Shown in pieces: positions 9,501 to 17,612 of a stretch of DNA of 64,000 nucleotides. Each line of letters begins with the position of its first letter. Position 1 is the first letter of the stretch. The DNA is from Rhodopseudomonas sp. BAL398 (GTDB lineage Bacteria; Pseudomonadota; Alphaproteobacteria; Rhizobiales; Xanthobacteraceae): assembly GCF_033001325.1 (NCBI RefSeq), contig NZ_CP133114.1, positions 124,001 through 188,000 on the forward strand, given 5' to 3'. The notes under the pieces were generated by a model that had not been told where the DNA came from, ran no database searches, and worked only from the letters and a program-made list of their open reading frames with translations. The position numbers were made by a program, and so were the translations under genes.

Positions 9501-11611
9501 AGGGCAGAGACATTGCGTTCGTACTCCGGGTCGAGGGCGGCCGCGGCCTCCGCGGTTTTCAGCTTCTCGCGGACAGGGCCGGACAGGTAGGCATCGGCCG
9601 TCTGCCACGATCCGTCAGACGGGTCGCGGAAGATCGCTCTGCCGAGTTCGGCGACGACATCCTGCGTGTCGCGATGCAAGAGCTCGGCGATGTGATCGAT
9701 ATCGACGTGCCCGCGCTCGTTGAGGACGACGGCGAGTGCGTCGGCCGCACTCGCGATCACCGGCGCCGCCGGCGGCGCGATGACACGCTCGGTGAACAAC
9801 GGCCCGGGCTTCGCGGTGTTGGTCTCGAGGTCGTAATCCTCGATCGAGGCGACGAGCCAGCAGTCGGGGTCGTCGAGGAAGGGCTGGATGTTCGGCCGGC
9901 GGTGCGTCTCGCGTGTTTCGCCGGTTTCGACATCCTCCGTCATGGAGACGGTCGTGAAATTGATCGGGCCGAAGTCGCGGACGAAGCTTGACCAGGCGAT
10001 GCGCAGGCGGATCTGCGCGTCCTTCCACGGCCGGTCGAGCTCCTGGGCCTTCAGCACCTCGCGCACGGCGTCGCGGATCGGGATCAGCTTGCGGATGACG
10101 CGGACGTGTTTCTCCGGGATGCCGTCGGTACTACGCCCTTTGCGCGTTTTCACCGCGACAGGTTCACCGTCGAGGACCTGCATCAGCCCCTGGGCCTTGT
10201 CGAAGAAGTAGCTGCCCTCGCGGACGTGGCGATCGGACGGCCGGTCGACGCCGGACAAATCGCTCGCATCTTCCAGATCGCGATCGATCGCCTCAGGCTC
10301 GCCGTCGTAGACCGCTTCCGGAAGGAGATTGACGGCGGCCGCAAGCGCTGCGGCGAGGTCCTCGCCGTCACGCGGCAGGCACGTGTAAGCCTCGCCGAAG
10401 GGGCCCGAGGCGAGCGCGTGCACGCCGAGCACGAAGTCGGGGTGCCGCGCGAACCAGCGGTTCACGCGGATCGCGCTCTCGTCTTCGGTCGCTGGACGGA
10501 CCTCCTCAAGGTCGAGCCACGACAGGTCACCCTCGGCGTCGCCGACCTTGCGCTTGCGGAAGAACAGGAGGTCGACCACGACGTCGGTGCCGGCGGCAAG
10601 GCGGAAGCTGCCCTCAGGGAGACGAACGGCGGCGACCAGGTCAGCCGACTTGGCGATGCGCTCGCGCGCGGCGAAATCCGCCTTGTCCATCGTGCCGTGC
10701 GAGGTGACGAAGGCGGCGAGCGCACCAGGCTTCAAGAGGTCGATCGCGCGCGCGATGAAGTAGTCGTGCAGGCGCAGGCCCATGGAACGGTAGGCGCGGT
10801 CGGACCGCACCGTGCGGTCGGAGAACGGCGGATTGCCGACGGCGAGGTCGAAACTCGCGGGCAACTCGGTGCGCGCGAAGTCGCCGGTAATGATGCGCGC
10901 GCCGGGCTGCAGCAGGCGGACGATCCGCGCCGTGACCGGATCGAGTTCGATTCCGGTGACGTGCGAGACATCGCGCAGTCCCTCCGGCATCAGCGCCGGG
11001 AACAGCCCGGTGCCGATCCCCGGCTCGAGGACGCGGCCGCCGCGCCAGCCGAGGCGCCGCAAGCCGTTCCAGATCGCGCGAACGATGAACTCCGGCGTGA
11101 AGTGCGCATACTGCGTGCAGCGCGCCAGCGAGGCGTGGTCGAGGTCGTCGACCGCGTCCTGCAAATCCTCGCCGATCGCTTCCCAACCCTTGCGGAATTC
11201 CGTCTCGCCAGGGCGTTGGAAGACGGAGTTGGTGAGCTCGGAGGCGCCGAATCCGGTGAAGCGGACCAACTGCTCCTGCTCCTCGGCAGTCGCCGCGCGC
11301 TCCTCCGCGTCGATGCTCGCTGCGAGCCGGATCGCGGTGATGTTGTCTCGCGCGCGGTCTTTCCAGCCCTTCGCCAAGGCGCGATCGCCGGCGAGGTGGA
11401 AATCCGCTCCGCGCGCTCGGTGGAGAGAGGGTGTCGGACGCGCGGCTGCCGCGACCGGAAGCGCGGGCGCCGGTGACGACGGACCGGGGTCGTCGCCATC
11501 GTCCGGGTCTATGCCCAGGCCAGCTCCGAAGGCTGTGACGCCGAGGCCGAGGCCGGATGAGAGTGCGGTGTCTCCGAAGAGATCGAGCGTGAAGGGGTCG
11601 TCATGCGCCAT
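6509..11611 (-). CDS. Giant DNA methylase-helicase (Strawberry-notch-like)
   Basis: A 1700-residue protein. The N-terminal third is an adenine-methyltransferase fold: SAM-binding 'VLEPGIGTGLF' at 194-204 and catalytic NPPF at 260-263. The central part is a superfamily-2 helicase with Walker A 'AVGAGKTMTMA' near residue 890 and a DEAQ box near 1052. A helicase C domain follows ('GSSETMGTGVNAQ', then 'QREGRIVRQGNQ'). The C-terminus is a coiled-coil region. Such fused proteins are common on alphaproteobacterial plasmids and ICEs and are thought to modify or protect transferred DNA; the exact role is unknown. AAGGAGA precedes the ATG. It is among the largest genes of the backbone. Confidence 0.85.
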   Translation of the reverse strand: MAHDDPFTLDLFGDTALSSGLGLGVTAFGAGLGIDPDDGDDPGPSSPAPALPVAAAARPTPSLHRARGADFHLAGDRALAKGWKDRARDNITAIRLAASIDAEERAATAEEQEQLVRFTGFGASELTNSVFQRPGETEFRKGWEAIGEDLQDAVDDLDHASLARCTQYAHFTPEFIVRAIWNGLRRLGWRGGRVLEPGIGTGLFPALMPEGLRDVSHVTGIELDPVTARIVRLLQPGARIITGDFARTELPASFDLAVGNPPFSDRTVRSDRAYRSMGLRLHDYFIARAIDLLKPGALAAFVTSHGTMDKADFAARERIAKSADLVAAVRLPEGSFRLAAGTDVVVDLLFFRKRKVGDAEGDLSWLDLEEVRPATEDESAIRVNRWFARHPDFVLGVHALASGPFGEAYTCLPRDGEDLAAALAAAVNLLPEAVYDGEPEAIDRDLEDASDLSGVDRPSDRHVREGSYFFDKAQGLMQVLDGEPVAVKTRKGRSTDGIPEKHVRVIRKLIPIRDAVREVLKAQELDRPWKDAQIRLRIAWSSFVRDFGPINFTTVSMTEDVETGETRETHRRPNIQPFLDDPDCWLVASIEDYDLETNTAKPGPLFTERVIAPPAAPVIASAADALAVVLNERGHVDIDHIAELLHRDTQDVVAELGRAIFRDPSDGSWQTADAYLSGPVREKLKTAEAAAALDPEYERNVSALQSVQPVDLKPSDITARLGAPWIPAADVVAFVKETMEAEIRIHHMPELASWTVEARQLGWTATGTSEWGTDRRHAGELLADALNSRVPQIFDTIRDGDNERRVLNVVDTEAAKTKLSKIKEAFQRWIWSDPDRTDRLARVYNDRFNNIAPRAFDGSHLKLPGASGAFSLYGHQKRGIWRIVSAGSTYLAHAVGAGKTMTMAAAVMEQRRLGLIAKAMLVVPGHCLAQAAREFLALYPNARILVADETNFTKDKRHRFLSRAATATWDAIIITHSAFRFIAVPSVFEQQMIQDELELYETLLTKVESDDRVSRKRLERLKEGLQERLESLSTRKDDLLTISEIGVDQIIVDEAQEFRKLSFATNMSTLKGVDPNGSQRAWDLYVKSRFVETKNPGRALVLASGTPITNTLGEMFSVQRYLGYAALSERGLHEFDAWASTFGDVSTELELQPSGKYKPVTRFATFVNVPELIAMFRSFADVVMPQDLRQYVRVPAISTGKRQILTAKPSSAFKRYQTLLGERIKAIEERDRAPEPGDDILLSVITDGRHAAIDLRLVDPDNDNEADNKLNQLVGNAFRIWSETADNAYVRSDGKPFELPGAAQMIFSDLGTISVEKSRGFSAYRWIRDELVRMGVPASEIAFMQDYKKSEAKQRLFGDVRAGKVRFLIGSSETMGTGVNAQLRLKALHHLDVPWLPSQIEQREGRIVRQGNQNDEVDVFAYATEGSLDAQMWQNNERKARFIAAALSGDTSIRRLEDMGESQANQFAMAKAIASGDPRLMLKAGLEADVARLERLRAAHIDDQHAVRRQIRDAERDIEFSTRRVSEIGQDIERRIPTSGDVFTMTVTGETHGERKLAGRALLKEILTLVQLQQEGESVIGSIGGFDLEYSGERFGKDGYRYATALLRTGADYEIELPVTVTPLGAVARLEHALDDFDGERERFSQRLADARKRLASYESRDGGDFAFAGELAEKRRQLAEVEKALAEDSESEGGMAAAA

Positions 11612-11718
11612 TGGAGCATCTCCTTGTGATGAAGGCGCGCGCCATCGGCCCGCCGGCGGATGTCAGCGGGATCGATGGTCGCGAGGGGTTGGGGAAGCCG
11701 GCCGTGCGACCGGAGAGG

Positions 11719-12120
11719 TCAGCGGCAGATCGGCTTGATCGACATGCTGTCGTCGGTCATCGCGAGCGTGAGGTGCGTGGCTGCGGGTGCTGCTGCGATC
11801 AGCTTCACGAGCATCTCGGCGTCGAGGAACTCGATGCCGTCGTCGCCCCCGAAATACTGGCGCTTGTAGTGCCAGTATTCGGGATTGGTCTTCGGATCGC
11901 ATTCCTCGGCGTAGACGACGAGCGGGCGCTGCTGTCCCTCGGCGAGCTTGCCGTTGGACATGATGTAGACGCCTTCGTCGCCCACCAGCCAGACGCCGGG
12001 CTTCTCGTCCTTGCCGGGCGCGAGACCGTAGTGCGGATTGCGGAAGCCGCCGTTCAGAAAGGCGTCGATGCGCCCGCGCATGATGACGGCGCGTACCGCC
12101 GTGACGGAGAACGTGAACAT
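11719..12120 (-). CDS. DUF3085-like protein
   Basis: A 133-residue protein beginning MFTFSVTAVRAVIMRGRIDA. The central stretch 'VWLVGDEGVYIMSNG' and 'VVYAEECDP' resemble the DUF3085 family of plasmid-borne proteins, which has no established function. No signal peptide is present. It ends 107 bp before the giant methylase-helicase gene and follows the DUF1419-like gene by 10 bp, so both are probably co-transcribed. The start has a GGAGGCGGCG Shine-Dalgarno sequence. Confidence 0.7.
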   Translation of the reverse strand: MFTFSVTAVRAVIMRGRIDAFLNGGFRNPHYGLAPGKDEKPGVWLVGDEGVYIMSNGKLAEGQQRPLVVYAEECDPKTNPEYWHYKRQYFGGDDGIEFLDAEMLVKLIAAAPAATHLTLAMTDDSMSIKPICR

Positions 12121-12130
12121 CGCCGCCTCC

Positions 12131-12730
12131 TCACGCTGCCATCGCGTCGGGGAGGTAGCGCAGGTGCACCGGCAGCTTCGCCGAGACCTCCGCGTCGGTG
12201 AGTTCGTCCAACAGCTTCAGCACCGTCCCGCTCTGCCCTCCGTAGAAGAGCACTGTGCGCATACCGCGCTGGCGCTCGGGAAAGCGATCGCCCGCATAGC
12301 CGCGGTAGTCGTCGTGGGTGCTCGACCAGATGTGCTCGAGCCGCTCCTCACGCGTCATCGCACGGACTGGCCGTGACTCGCGCTCGACGATCGCGGTACG
12401 CATGCAGCCTGGCGAGGCGCGATCTGACAGATCGCAGTAGCCGTGGAAGTAGCGGGCGCGGTCGTCGATCATCAGTTCGAAGAACACGCTCGTGACGCTG
12501 CCTGTGAGGAATTCGCGCATGGCGAACATGTCGCTGCGCACCCACAGGGGTGGCAGGATGTCGAGCATGGTGTCGTACTCGGCCTCGCCGATCTCAAACC
12601 ACTCGCCGCGGTAGAGGGCGCCGTCGTCCGGCGAGCGGTTCGGCCGCTGCGCGTGGCGATCGAACATGCGGAACATTTGCCGGCGGTCGGCGGTCCCTTG
12701 GAAGACCTTGCAGATCGGAGAGAGGGTCAT
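12131..12730 (-). CDS. DUF1419-like protein
   Basis: A 199-residue soluble protein. The N-terminal 'KVFQGTADRRQMFRMFDRHA' is the signature I associate with the DUF1419 family, found on rhizobial plasmids. The middle part is acidic and aromatic ('LDILPPLWVRSDMFAMREFL'). Function is unknown. It is the first gene of the minus-strand backbone operon and faces away from the divergent csoR-like gene; the 290 bp between them should hold both promoters. Confidence 0.75.
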   Translation of the reverse strand: MTLSPICKVFQGTADRRQMFRMFDRHAQRPNRSPDDGALYRGEWFEIGEAEYDTMLDILPPLWVRSDMFAMREFLTGSVTSVFFELMIDDRARYFHGYCDLSDRASPGCMRTAIVERESRPVRAMTREERLEHIWSSTHDDYRGYAGDRFPERQRGMRTVLFYGGQSGTVLKLLDELTDAEVSAKLPVHLRYLPDAMAA

Positions 12731-12998
12731 GGGCGGGCTCCTTTCAGCCTCGTCGGGCTGGAGCGCGGCTCACCCTTCGGTCCGCCATCCTCTTCAGCCC
12801 TTCTGACCCCTCCTTCGCGGCCGCCTCTCCGGACCGGCGGGTCAAGGGCCGCGTAGCGGGCGAAGCCTCCCTTGACGCGCCGGCCGGGCATGCGGCACGT
12901 CATTCCTCCTTTCCTCGTTTTTCCCCCTCCCTCATCCTCAAAGCCGGCGCTCGGCGCGCCGGTTGGCGGAACGACGTCGATCCGGCAGCGTTCAACAC

Positions 12999-13015
12999 AT
13001 ACTCAGTGGGAGTAT
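12999..13015 (+). promoter_or_regulatory. CsoR/RcnR-type operator
   Basis: ATACTC-AGTGG-GAGTAT is a perfect inverted repeat with 6-bp arms. Its core TACT-N7-AGTA has the spacing known for RcnR operators (TACT-G6-N-AGTA). It ends 2-5 bp before the GTG start of the CsoR-family gene and covers its GGGAG ribosome site, so autorepression is likely. Identification is by similarity to known operators. Confidence 0.6.
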
Positions 13016-13020
13016 CTGTG

Positions 13021-13302
13021 GTGGATGCGGCGAGCGCTCGGACGAAGGCGAAGGTAAACCGCTTCAATCGTATCGCCGGCCAGGTCCAGGGCATCGCGCG
13101 GATGGTGCAGGAGGGCCGCTACTGCATTGATGTGCTGCAGCAGATCCAGGCGGTGAAGACGGCGCTCGCGCGCGCCGAGGGCGAGGTCCTGCGCGACCAC
13201 GCGGCCAACTGCGTCGCCCACGCGATCAGCACGGGAGACAAAGCCGAGCAGAGGGAGAAGGTCGACGAGATCGTCGCCCTCTTCGACCGCGCGAGGCGCT
13301 AG
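13021..13302 (+). CDS. CsoR-family copper-sensing repressor
   Basis: A 93-residue all-helical repressor of the CsoR/RcnR/FrmR family, recognised by 'RFNRIAGQVQGIARM' and 'YCIDVLQQIQAVKTAL'. The metal site residues are Cys35, His60 and Cys64 (HAANC), the Cys-His-Cys set of Cu(I)-sensing CsoR; FrmR proteins lack the last Cys. GTG at 13021 gives good spacing to GGGAG, though GTG at 13018 is also possible. It precedes the glutaredoxin-MauE membrane gene by 18 bp and probably controls it through the operator over its own start. Copper as ligand is inferred from the residues. Confidence 0.85.
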   Translation: MDAASARTKAKVNRFNRIAGQVQGIARMVQEGRYCIDVLQQIQAVKTALARAEGEVLRDHAANCVAHAISTGDKAEQREKVDEIVALFDRARR

Positions 13303-13320
13303 CAAGGAAGGGAAGAGCAA

Positions 13321-14061
13321 GTGAGCGCACCGGTGCGTCAAGCCCAGCTGTTTCGAATGGTGACGGACCAGCACATCTGCCCGTTCGGGCTGAAGTCCCG
13401 CGACCTTCTCGGGCGCGAGGGATACGAGGTCGACGACCACGAGCTGAAGACGCGCAGCGAGACCGACGCATTCATGGCCGAGCACGGGGTCAAGACGACA
13501 CCGCAGACGTTCATCGGCGGAGAGCGCATCGGGGGCTACCAAGACCTGCTTCGCTACTTCGGCAAGGAAGTGGCGGATCCGAAGACGACGTCATACCAGC
13601 CCGTCATTGCCGTCTTCGCGATCGCGGCGCTGATCGCGCTCGCCGCGAGCTGGAGCGCGTTCGGGACTCTCGCGACGGTGCGGGCAGGCGAGTGGTTCAT
13701 TGCGATATCGATGTGCATCCTCGCCATGTTGAAGCTGCGCGACCTCGACAGCTTCTCGAACATGTTCCTGGGCTACGACCTGCTTGCGCAACGATGGGTC
13801 CGCTACGCGTACATCTATCCCTTTGGCGAGGCGGCAGCCGGCATCCTCATGATCGCCGGCGCGTTGCTGTGGGTCGCTATCCCCGTCGCGCTCGTCATCG
13901 GCTCGATCGGTGCTGTCTCCGTGTTCAAGGCGGTCTACATCGACCGCCGCGAGCTCAAGTGCGCGTGCGTCGGCGGCGACAGCAACGTTCCGCTTGACTT
14001 CGTCTCGCTGACCGAGAACCTGATGATGGTCGCGATGGCAGTCTGGATGCTGCTCAAGTAA
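13321..14061 (+). CDS. Glutaredoxin-MauE/DoxX-like membrane fusion
   Basis: A 246-residue protein with two parts. Residues about 1-85 form a glutaredoxin fold with CPFG (Cys20) in place of CPYC and the usual TTPQTFIGGERIGGY cis-Pro and glutathione-binding segment. Residues about 92-246 hold four or five membrane helices like MauE/DoxX redox proteins, with a 'CACVGGDS' cysteine motif near the end. The second active-site Cys of the glutaredoxin is missing, which suggests monothiol chemistry. GTG start after AGGAAGG. It is the likely target of the adjacent CsoR-type repressor, so a role in copper or thiol stress is inferred. Confidence 0.75.
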   Translation: MSAPVRQAQLFRMVTDQHICPFGLKSRDLLGREGYEVDDHELKTRSETDAFMAEHGVKTTPQTFIGGERIGGYQDLLRYFGKEVADPKTTSYQPVIAVFAIAALIALAASWSAFGTLATVRAGEWFIAISMCILAMLKLRDLDSFSNMFLGYDLLAQRWVRYAYIYPFGEAAAGILMIAGALLWVAIPVALVIGSIGAVSVFKAVYIDRRELKCACVGGDSNVPLDFVSLTENLMMVAMAVWMLLK

Positions 14062-14085
14062 GGCGAGCGATTTCCCGCGGCGCCG

Positions 14086-15012
14086 TCACCCCGCTTTTGC
14101 CAGCGGCTCGCTCTCGATCCGCGCGAGAAGCGCCTTCAGGTCTTCGTTCCAGTCGCCGGCGCGCGGCCGCGAGCGTGCGTAGCCGGCGCCGGCCTCGGCC
14201 GCGATCGCGCGGATGCGGTCGGCGTAGACATCGCCCTGTCGGTTGTTGTCGGTCGCCGCCACCAGCCGCGTGCCCGGCCGCGCCGCGAGTCGGCGGATCG
14301 CCTTCTCGCTTGCGGGTGACCAGCCGCCACCTGTGCTGACGTAGAGCGTGTCCGGGCGAAGCACCTGGATTGCCGCGAGACTCATGGCGTCGATTGCCGC
14401 CTCGGTGACGCAGATCCGCGGCGCCGCCGATTGGCCAAACCGGAGCATCTCCTTGGCGCCGCCGGTGGCAAAGCCGCGCCACTGCGGGCCACGCTCCTCC
14501 CAACCGATAAGGGCACCGTCGCCATTGCGGTGTGCCGCCCACATGCTGCCGTGCGGTCCCTCGCGCAGCAGATCCTGCTGGACCGCCGTCGCCACGATCG
14601 ATTCGGGGATACCGCGCTCTTCCGTCAGGTAGCGCCAGGTCGCCGAGCCGGGCCGGGGCCTCGCGCGGCGAGCCCAGCGGTCGGCGACGGAGTGGACGGG
14701 CGCGGGCCGGCTCTGCCGCTCCCATGCGGGTGCAGCCGGAATGAACCCAACAAGCGCGGCGACACGCGCCGAGGCTTCCATGAAGCCGTGGGCGCCCAAG
14801 TGCTCGGCCAAGTCGAACACGTCGCCTTTCGCAGTGGACAGCGGATCGAACCAGCCGCGGCCCTCGTGGATCACGATGACGATCTTCGCATCGCGGCGGT
14901 ACTTCACCGCGCGTCGGGTGCTCTCCTTCACGTCGACTTTCCAGCCGTCGTCTTCCAACAAGGCGGCACAGCCGACCCTGTCTCTCAATTCTTCGATTTC
15001 GCTCTTCTCCAT
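14086..15012 (-). CDS. Toprim-domain protein (DUF3991-like)
   Basis: A 308-residue protein. The N-terminal part (about 1-90) resembles DUF3991, which lies next to Toprim domains in plasmid mobilisation and primase-like proteins. The C-terminal Toprim domain has the catalytic Glu in 'CVTEAAIDAMSL' and the acidic motif in 'VAATDNNRQGD'. Such proteins are conserved neighbours of the methylase-helicase on alphaproteobacterial plasmids. The ATG at 15012 was chosen because the protein's conserved part begins there; its ribosome site is weak. The RIT element is inserted about 250 bp upstream and may have separated the gene from its former upstream neighbour. Confidence 0.8.
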   Translation of the reverse strand: MEKSEIEELRDRVGCAALLEDDGWKVDVKESTRRAVKYRRDAKIVIVIHEGRGWFDPLSTAKGDVFDLAEHLGAHGFMEASARVAALVGFIPAAPAWERQSRPAPVHSVADRWARRARPRPGSATWRYLTEERGIPESIVATAVQQDLLREGPHGSMWAAHRNGDGALIGWEERGPQWRGFATGGAKEMLRFGQSAAPRICVTEAAIDAMSLAAIQVLRPDTLYVSTGGGWSPASEKAIRRLAARPGTRLVAATDNNRQGDVYADRIRAIAAEAGAGYARSRPRAGDWNEDLKALLARIESEPLAKAG

Positions 15013-15239
15013 GGCTTCACTACTCGGGCTCCGGCCCGATCCTTTCTTCGGTTGACGCCCGTCGACACACCAACGAGACGCCGTCCGCCTGCCGCGAAGC
15101 GTGCCGGATGCAAGGGCGCGCTGGCAAGTCGTTACGATGGTTTCGTTTGTCCGCGGCGCAGCCTCCCTTGCATCTGGCGCAGCGCCAGCGGCACCGGTCG
15201 CCCGGCTCAGTGAGCCGGGGACCACGGGTCGTATTCATG

Positions 15240-15261
15240 CTTATGTCGATATCCGCATAAG
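15240..15261. promoter_or_regulatory. 22-bp palindrome abutting RIT left end
   Basis: CTTATG-N10-CATAAG, with GATATC in the middle. It ends at the base before the left terminal repeat. It lies upstream of the Toprim gene and could be an operator or promoter element; no binding protein is known to me. Confidence 0.35.
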
Positions 15262-15373
15262 CACGATTATGACCCGTTCGAGATTATGGAGAGCTGACAC
15301 CTTAGACAGTCGGCCAATCCGCCAAAGCGCCGGGCGCTCAGCCCGGCGCTTCTCCTGTCGACTGCACATAATC
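15262..15373 (+). repeat. RIT left terminal inverted repeat
   Basis: 112 bp, identical base for base to the reverse complement of 18614-18725. It contains an internal perfect palindrome, AAGCGCCGGGC-GCTCA-GCCCGGCGCTT (15325-15351), a likely recombinase binding or hairpin site. Confidence 0.95.
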
Positions 15374-15414
15374 CTCAGCTTCAGAATGATCTCCCACCAA
15401 CGAGGAGATCAAGC

Positions 15415-16650
15415 ATGGCCACATCTCTCAGACTTCAACTCCGCCCTGACGATCCTGCCAACGTTCTCGCACCGATCGTCCAAGACTATCGCGAGCACTT
15501 CGAAGCAAGGCGCTATCAGGCCAAACGCGTTCGCCGTTATGTCGCCAGCGTCTTCCATTTCGGGGATTGGCTGCGTTCGGAAGACTGGGCGGTCCAGAAT
15601 GTCGACGAAGCAGTCGTCGGCCGATTCATTTCCGATCATTTGCCCAACTGCACCTGTCCACGCCCCGTTCAGCGCAACCCGATCATCAATAGGGCCGCCC
15701 TCAATCACCTGATCCACATCCTCTACGCGAAGGGGATCATCCGCCGTCCTGTCGCCGACCCGATCACGCGTGAACTCGCGTTGTTCGACGAGAAGATGAC
15801 GGAAGTCTGGGGCTTGGCCCAAGGCACGCGCGATCACCGATGCCGGATCATCAGGCGCCTGCTCAAAGCTCAATTCGGATCGGGACCAATCGATCCAACA
15901 TCCATCAGCCCATCGGCGATTCGAAGCTTCGTTTTAGATGACGCTACATGGAGCAGGAGTACGATCCGCGTCATGGCGGGCGCGGTTCGATGCTATCTCC
16001 GCCATCGCAAACTACTCGGCGACAACGTCACCGATCTGATGCACGCTGTGCCTCAACCAGCGTGCTGGGGTCAAACCAAATTGCCCGAGGCACTTTCTGG
16101 GGACGAACTGGAACAGCTTTTCCGGTCGTTCGATGCGGCCTGTCCATCGCGACGGCGCGGCTATGCGATGGTCCGATGCCTTGCCGATCTCGGTCTCAGA
16201 AGCAGCGAGGTCGTCCGGCTGAGCCTAGACGACATCGACTGGCAAGCCGGCACCATCCGGATCACCGCGGGCAAAGGCCGCCGAGCTGACGTGCTGCCGC
16301 TCCCAAGGGCGACAGGTGAGGCCATCGCCGACTATCTTCTTCACGAGCGGCCGAAGACGACATGTCGCCAGATTTTCGTTCGACATGTTGCCCCTTTGGG
16401 CGAGCCGGTTGGTCGGCGCGTGGTCCAGAAAGCCGTTCATGCCGCCTATCAACGGCTGGGTTGGGACCGCACACGCGTTCACATCCTGCGACACACCCTG
16501 GCCACTCGGCTCGTCAATGCCGGGACACCAATGAAGCAGATTGCCGATGTTCTGCGTCACCGCAGCATCGTGACGTCGGCCACCTACACCCGTGTTGACA
16601 GTTCGCGCCTCACGGCGGTCGCGCTGTGCTGGCCGGGGAGCGTGGCATGA
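15415..16650 (+). CDS. ritA: RitA-like tyrosine recombinase
   Basis: A 411-residue tyrosine recombinase, first of the RIT trio. An N-terminal SAM-like core-binding domain spans about 1-200. The C-terminal catalytic domain shows 'LADLGLRSSEVVRLSLDDID' with the first Arg, the Lys hairpin 'ITAGKGRRADVLPLP', 'HILRHTLATRLV' with His-x-x-Arg, a further His in 'LRHRSIVTSATYTRVD', and the nucleophile Tyr in TYTRVD. The ATG follows CGAGGAGATCAAGC. Its stop overlaps the next start (ATGA). It is about 80 residues longer than the other two recombinases because of its N-terminal domain. Confidence 0.92.
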   Translation: MATSLRLQLRPDDPANVLAPIVQDYREHFEARRYQAKRVRRYVASVFHFGDWLRSEDWAVQNVDEAVVGRFISDHLPNCTCPRPVQRNPIINRAALNHLIHILYAKGIIRRPVADPITRELALFDEKMTEVWGLAQGTRDHRCRIIRRLLKAQFGSGPIDPTSISPSAIRSFVLDDATWSRSTIRVMAGAVRCYLRHRKLLGDNVTDLMHAVPQPACWGQTKLPEALSGDELEQLFRSFDAACPSRRRGYAMVRCLADLGLRSSEVVRLSLDDIDWQAGTIRITAGKGRRADVLPLPRATGEAIADYLLHERPKTTCRQIFVRHVAPLGEPVGRRVVQKAVHAAYQRLGWDRTRVHILRHTLATRLVNAGTPMKQIADVLRHRSIVTSATYTRVDSSRLTAVALCWPGSVA

Positions 16651-17612
16651 GCGCTCCGTACACCATGCTATCGCGGGCGGAAGCCTACCTCGCAGAGCGC
16701 CGTCGCCTCGGCTTCGCGTTGAAACGACCAGGCAGTCAAATATTGGCTTTCGCGTGTTTTGCGGACGCGGGCGGTCACAAGGGGCCTTTGACGTCCGCCA
16801 TAGTTCTCCGATGGGCGAAGGAAGAAGCGCAGGTCGATGACCCTTACACATGGGCCAGACGGGTCGACGTTCTTCGCCCGTTCGCACGCTATCTCACCGA
16901 TCTCGATCCACACACCGAGTTTCCAGCCGGCTTTCCTTTCGGTCGTTCAAAACGCCGGCTCGCACCGCATATCTATACACCAGCGGAAGTCGAGGCGTTG
17001 ATCGGAGCAGCGAGCCGTCTCTCGCCACAAGGAGGATTGACGCCGGCAACCTTCACGACGCTCTTTGGTTTGCTGGCCGCTACGGGCCTGCGGATATCCG
17101 AAGCACTGAACCTACGCTGTGGCGACATTGACGGCACGCGGGCGCACCTCACAGTCCGACACTCAAAGTTCCAGCGGACTCGGCTCGTTCCCCTGCACTC
17201 GACCACGACCCAGGTGTTGCGACGCTATCTGCGCGCACGCGCCAGATATGGTTCAATGAATATCACCACGCCGCTCTTCATGTCCGAGAAGACAGGGGGC
17301 GTGCTTCGGTACAGCGAGGTGCGAGGAGTATTTCTTCGCTTTGCGGCCGAGTTGAGGATCATTCCCCGCGGCGGCCATCGCTACATACGCGTTCACGACC
17401 TCCGGCACACCTTCATCTGTCGACGCCTGATGCTGTGGCAGGAGAACGGCACGGATGTCGACAACGCCATGATGACGCTCTCCACCTATGTGGGCCATGT
17501 CAACCTGGGGGATACCTATTGGTATTTGCAGGCCGTGCCGGAGTTGATGGCTGTCGCCGGCGCACGCTTCGAGGCACAAGCAATCATGACCGGGGAGGTG
17601 GATCATGGTTGA
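16647..17612 (+). CDS. ritB: RitB-like tyrosine recombinase
   Basis: A 321-residue tyrosine recombinase, second of the RIT trio. The catalytic motifs are 'LLAATGLRISEALNLRCGDI' (Arg), 'VRHSKFQRTRLVPLH' (Lys region), 'RVHDLRHTFICRRL' (His-x-x-Arg), 'YVGHVNLGDTYWYL' (His/Trp) and Tyr in DTYWYL. The ATG at 16647 overlaps the ritA stop and has GGGGAG 8 bases upstream; a GTG seven codons earlier is less likely. It overlaps ritC by 8 bp, so all three are probably translated together in a fixed ratio. Confidence 0.92.
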   Translation: MSAPYTMLSRAEAYLAERRRLGFALKRPGSQILAFACFADAGGHKGPLTSAIVLRWAKEEAQVDDPYTWARRVDVLRPFARYLTDLDPHTEFPAGFPFGRSKRRLAPHIYTPAEVEALIGAASRLSPQGGLTPATFTTLFGLLAATGLRISEALNLRCGDIDGTRAHLTVRHSKFQRTRLVPLHSTTTQVLRRYLRARARYGSMNITTPLFMSEKTGGVLRYSEVRGVFLRFAAELRIIPRGGHRYIRVHDLRHTFICRRLMLWQENGTDVDNAMMTLSTYVGHVNLGDTYWYLQAVPELMAVAGARFEAQAIMTGEVDHG

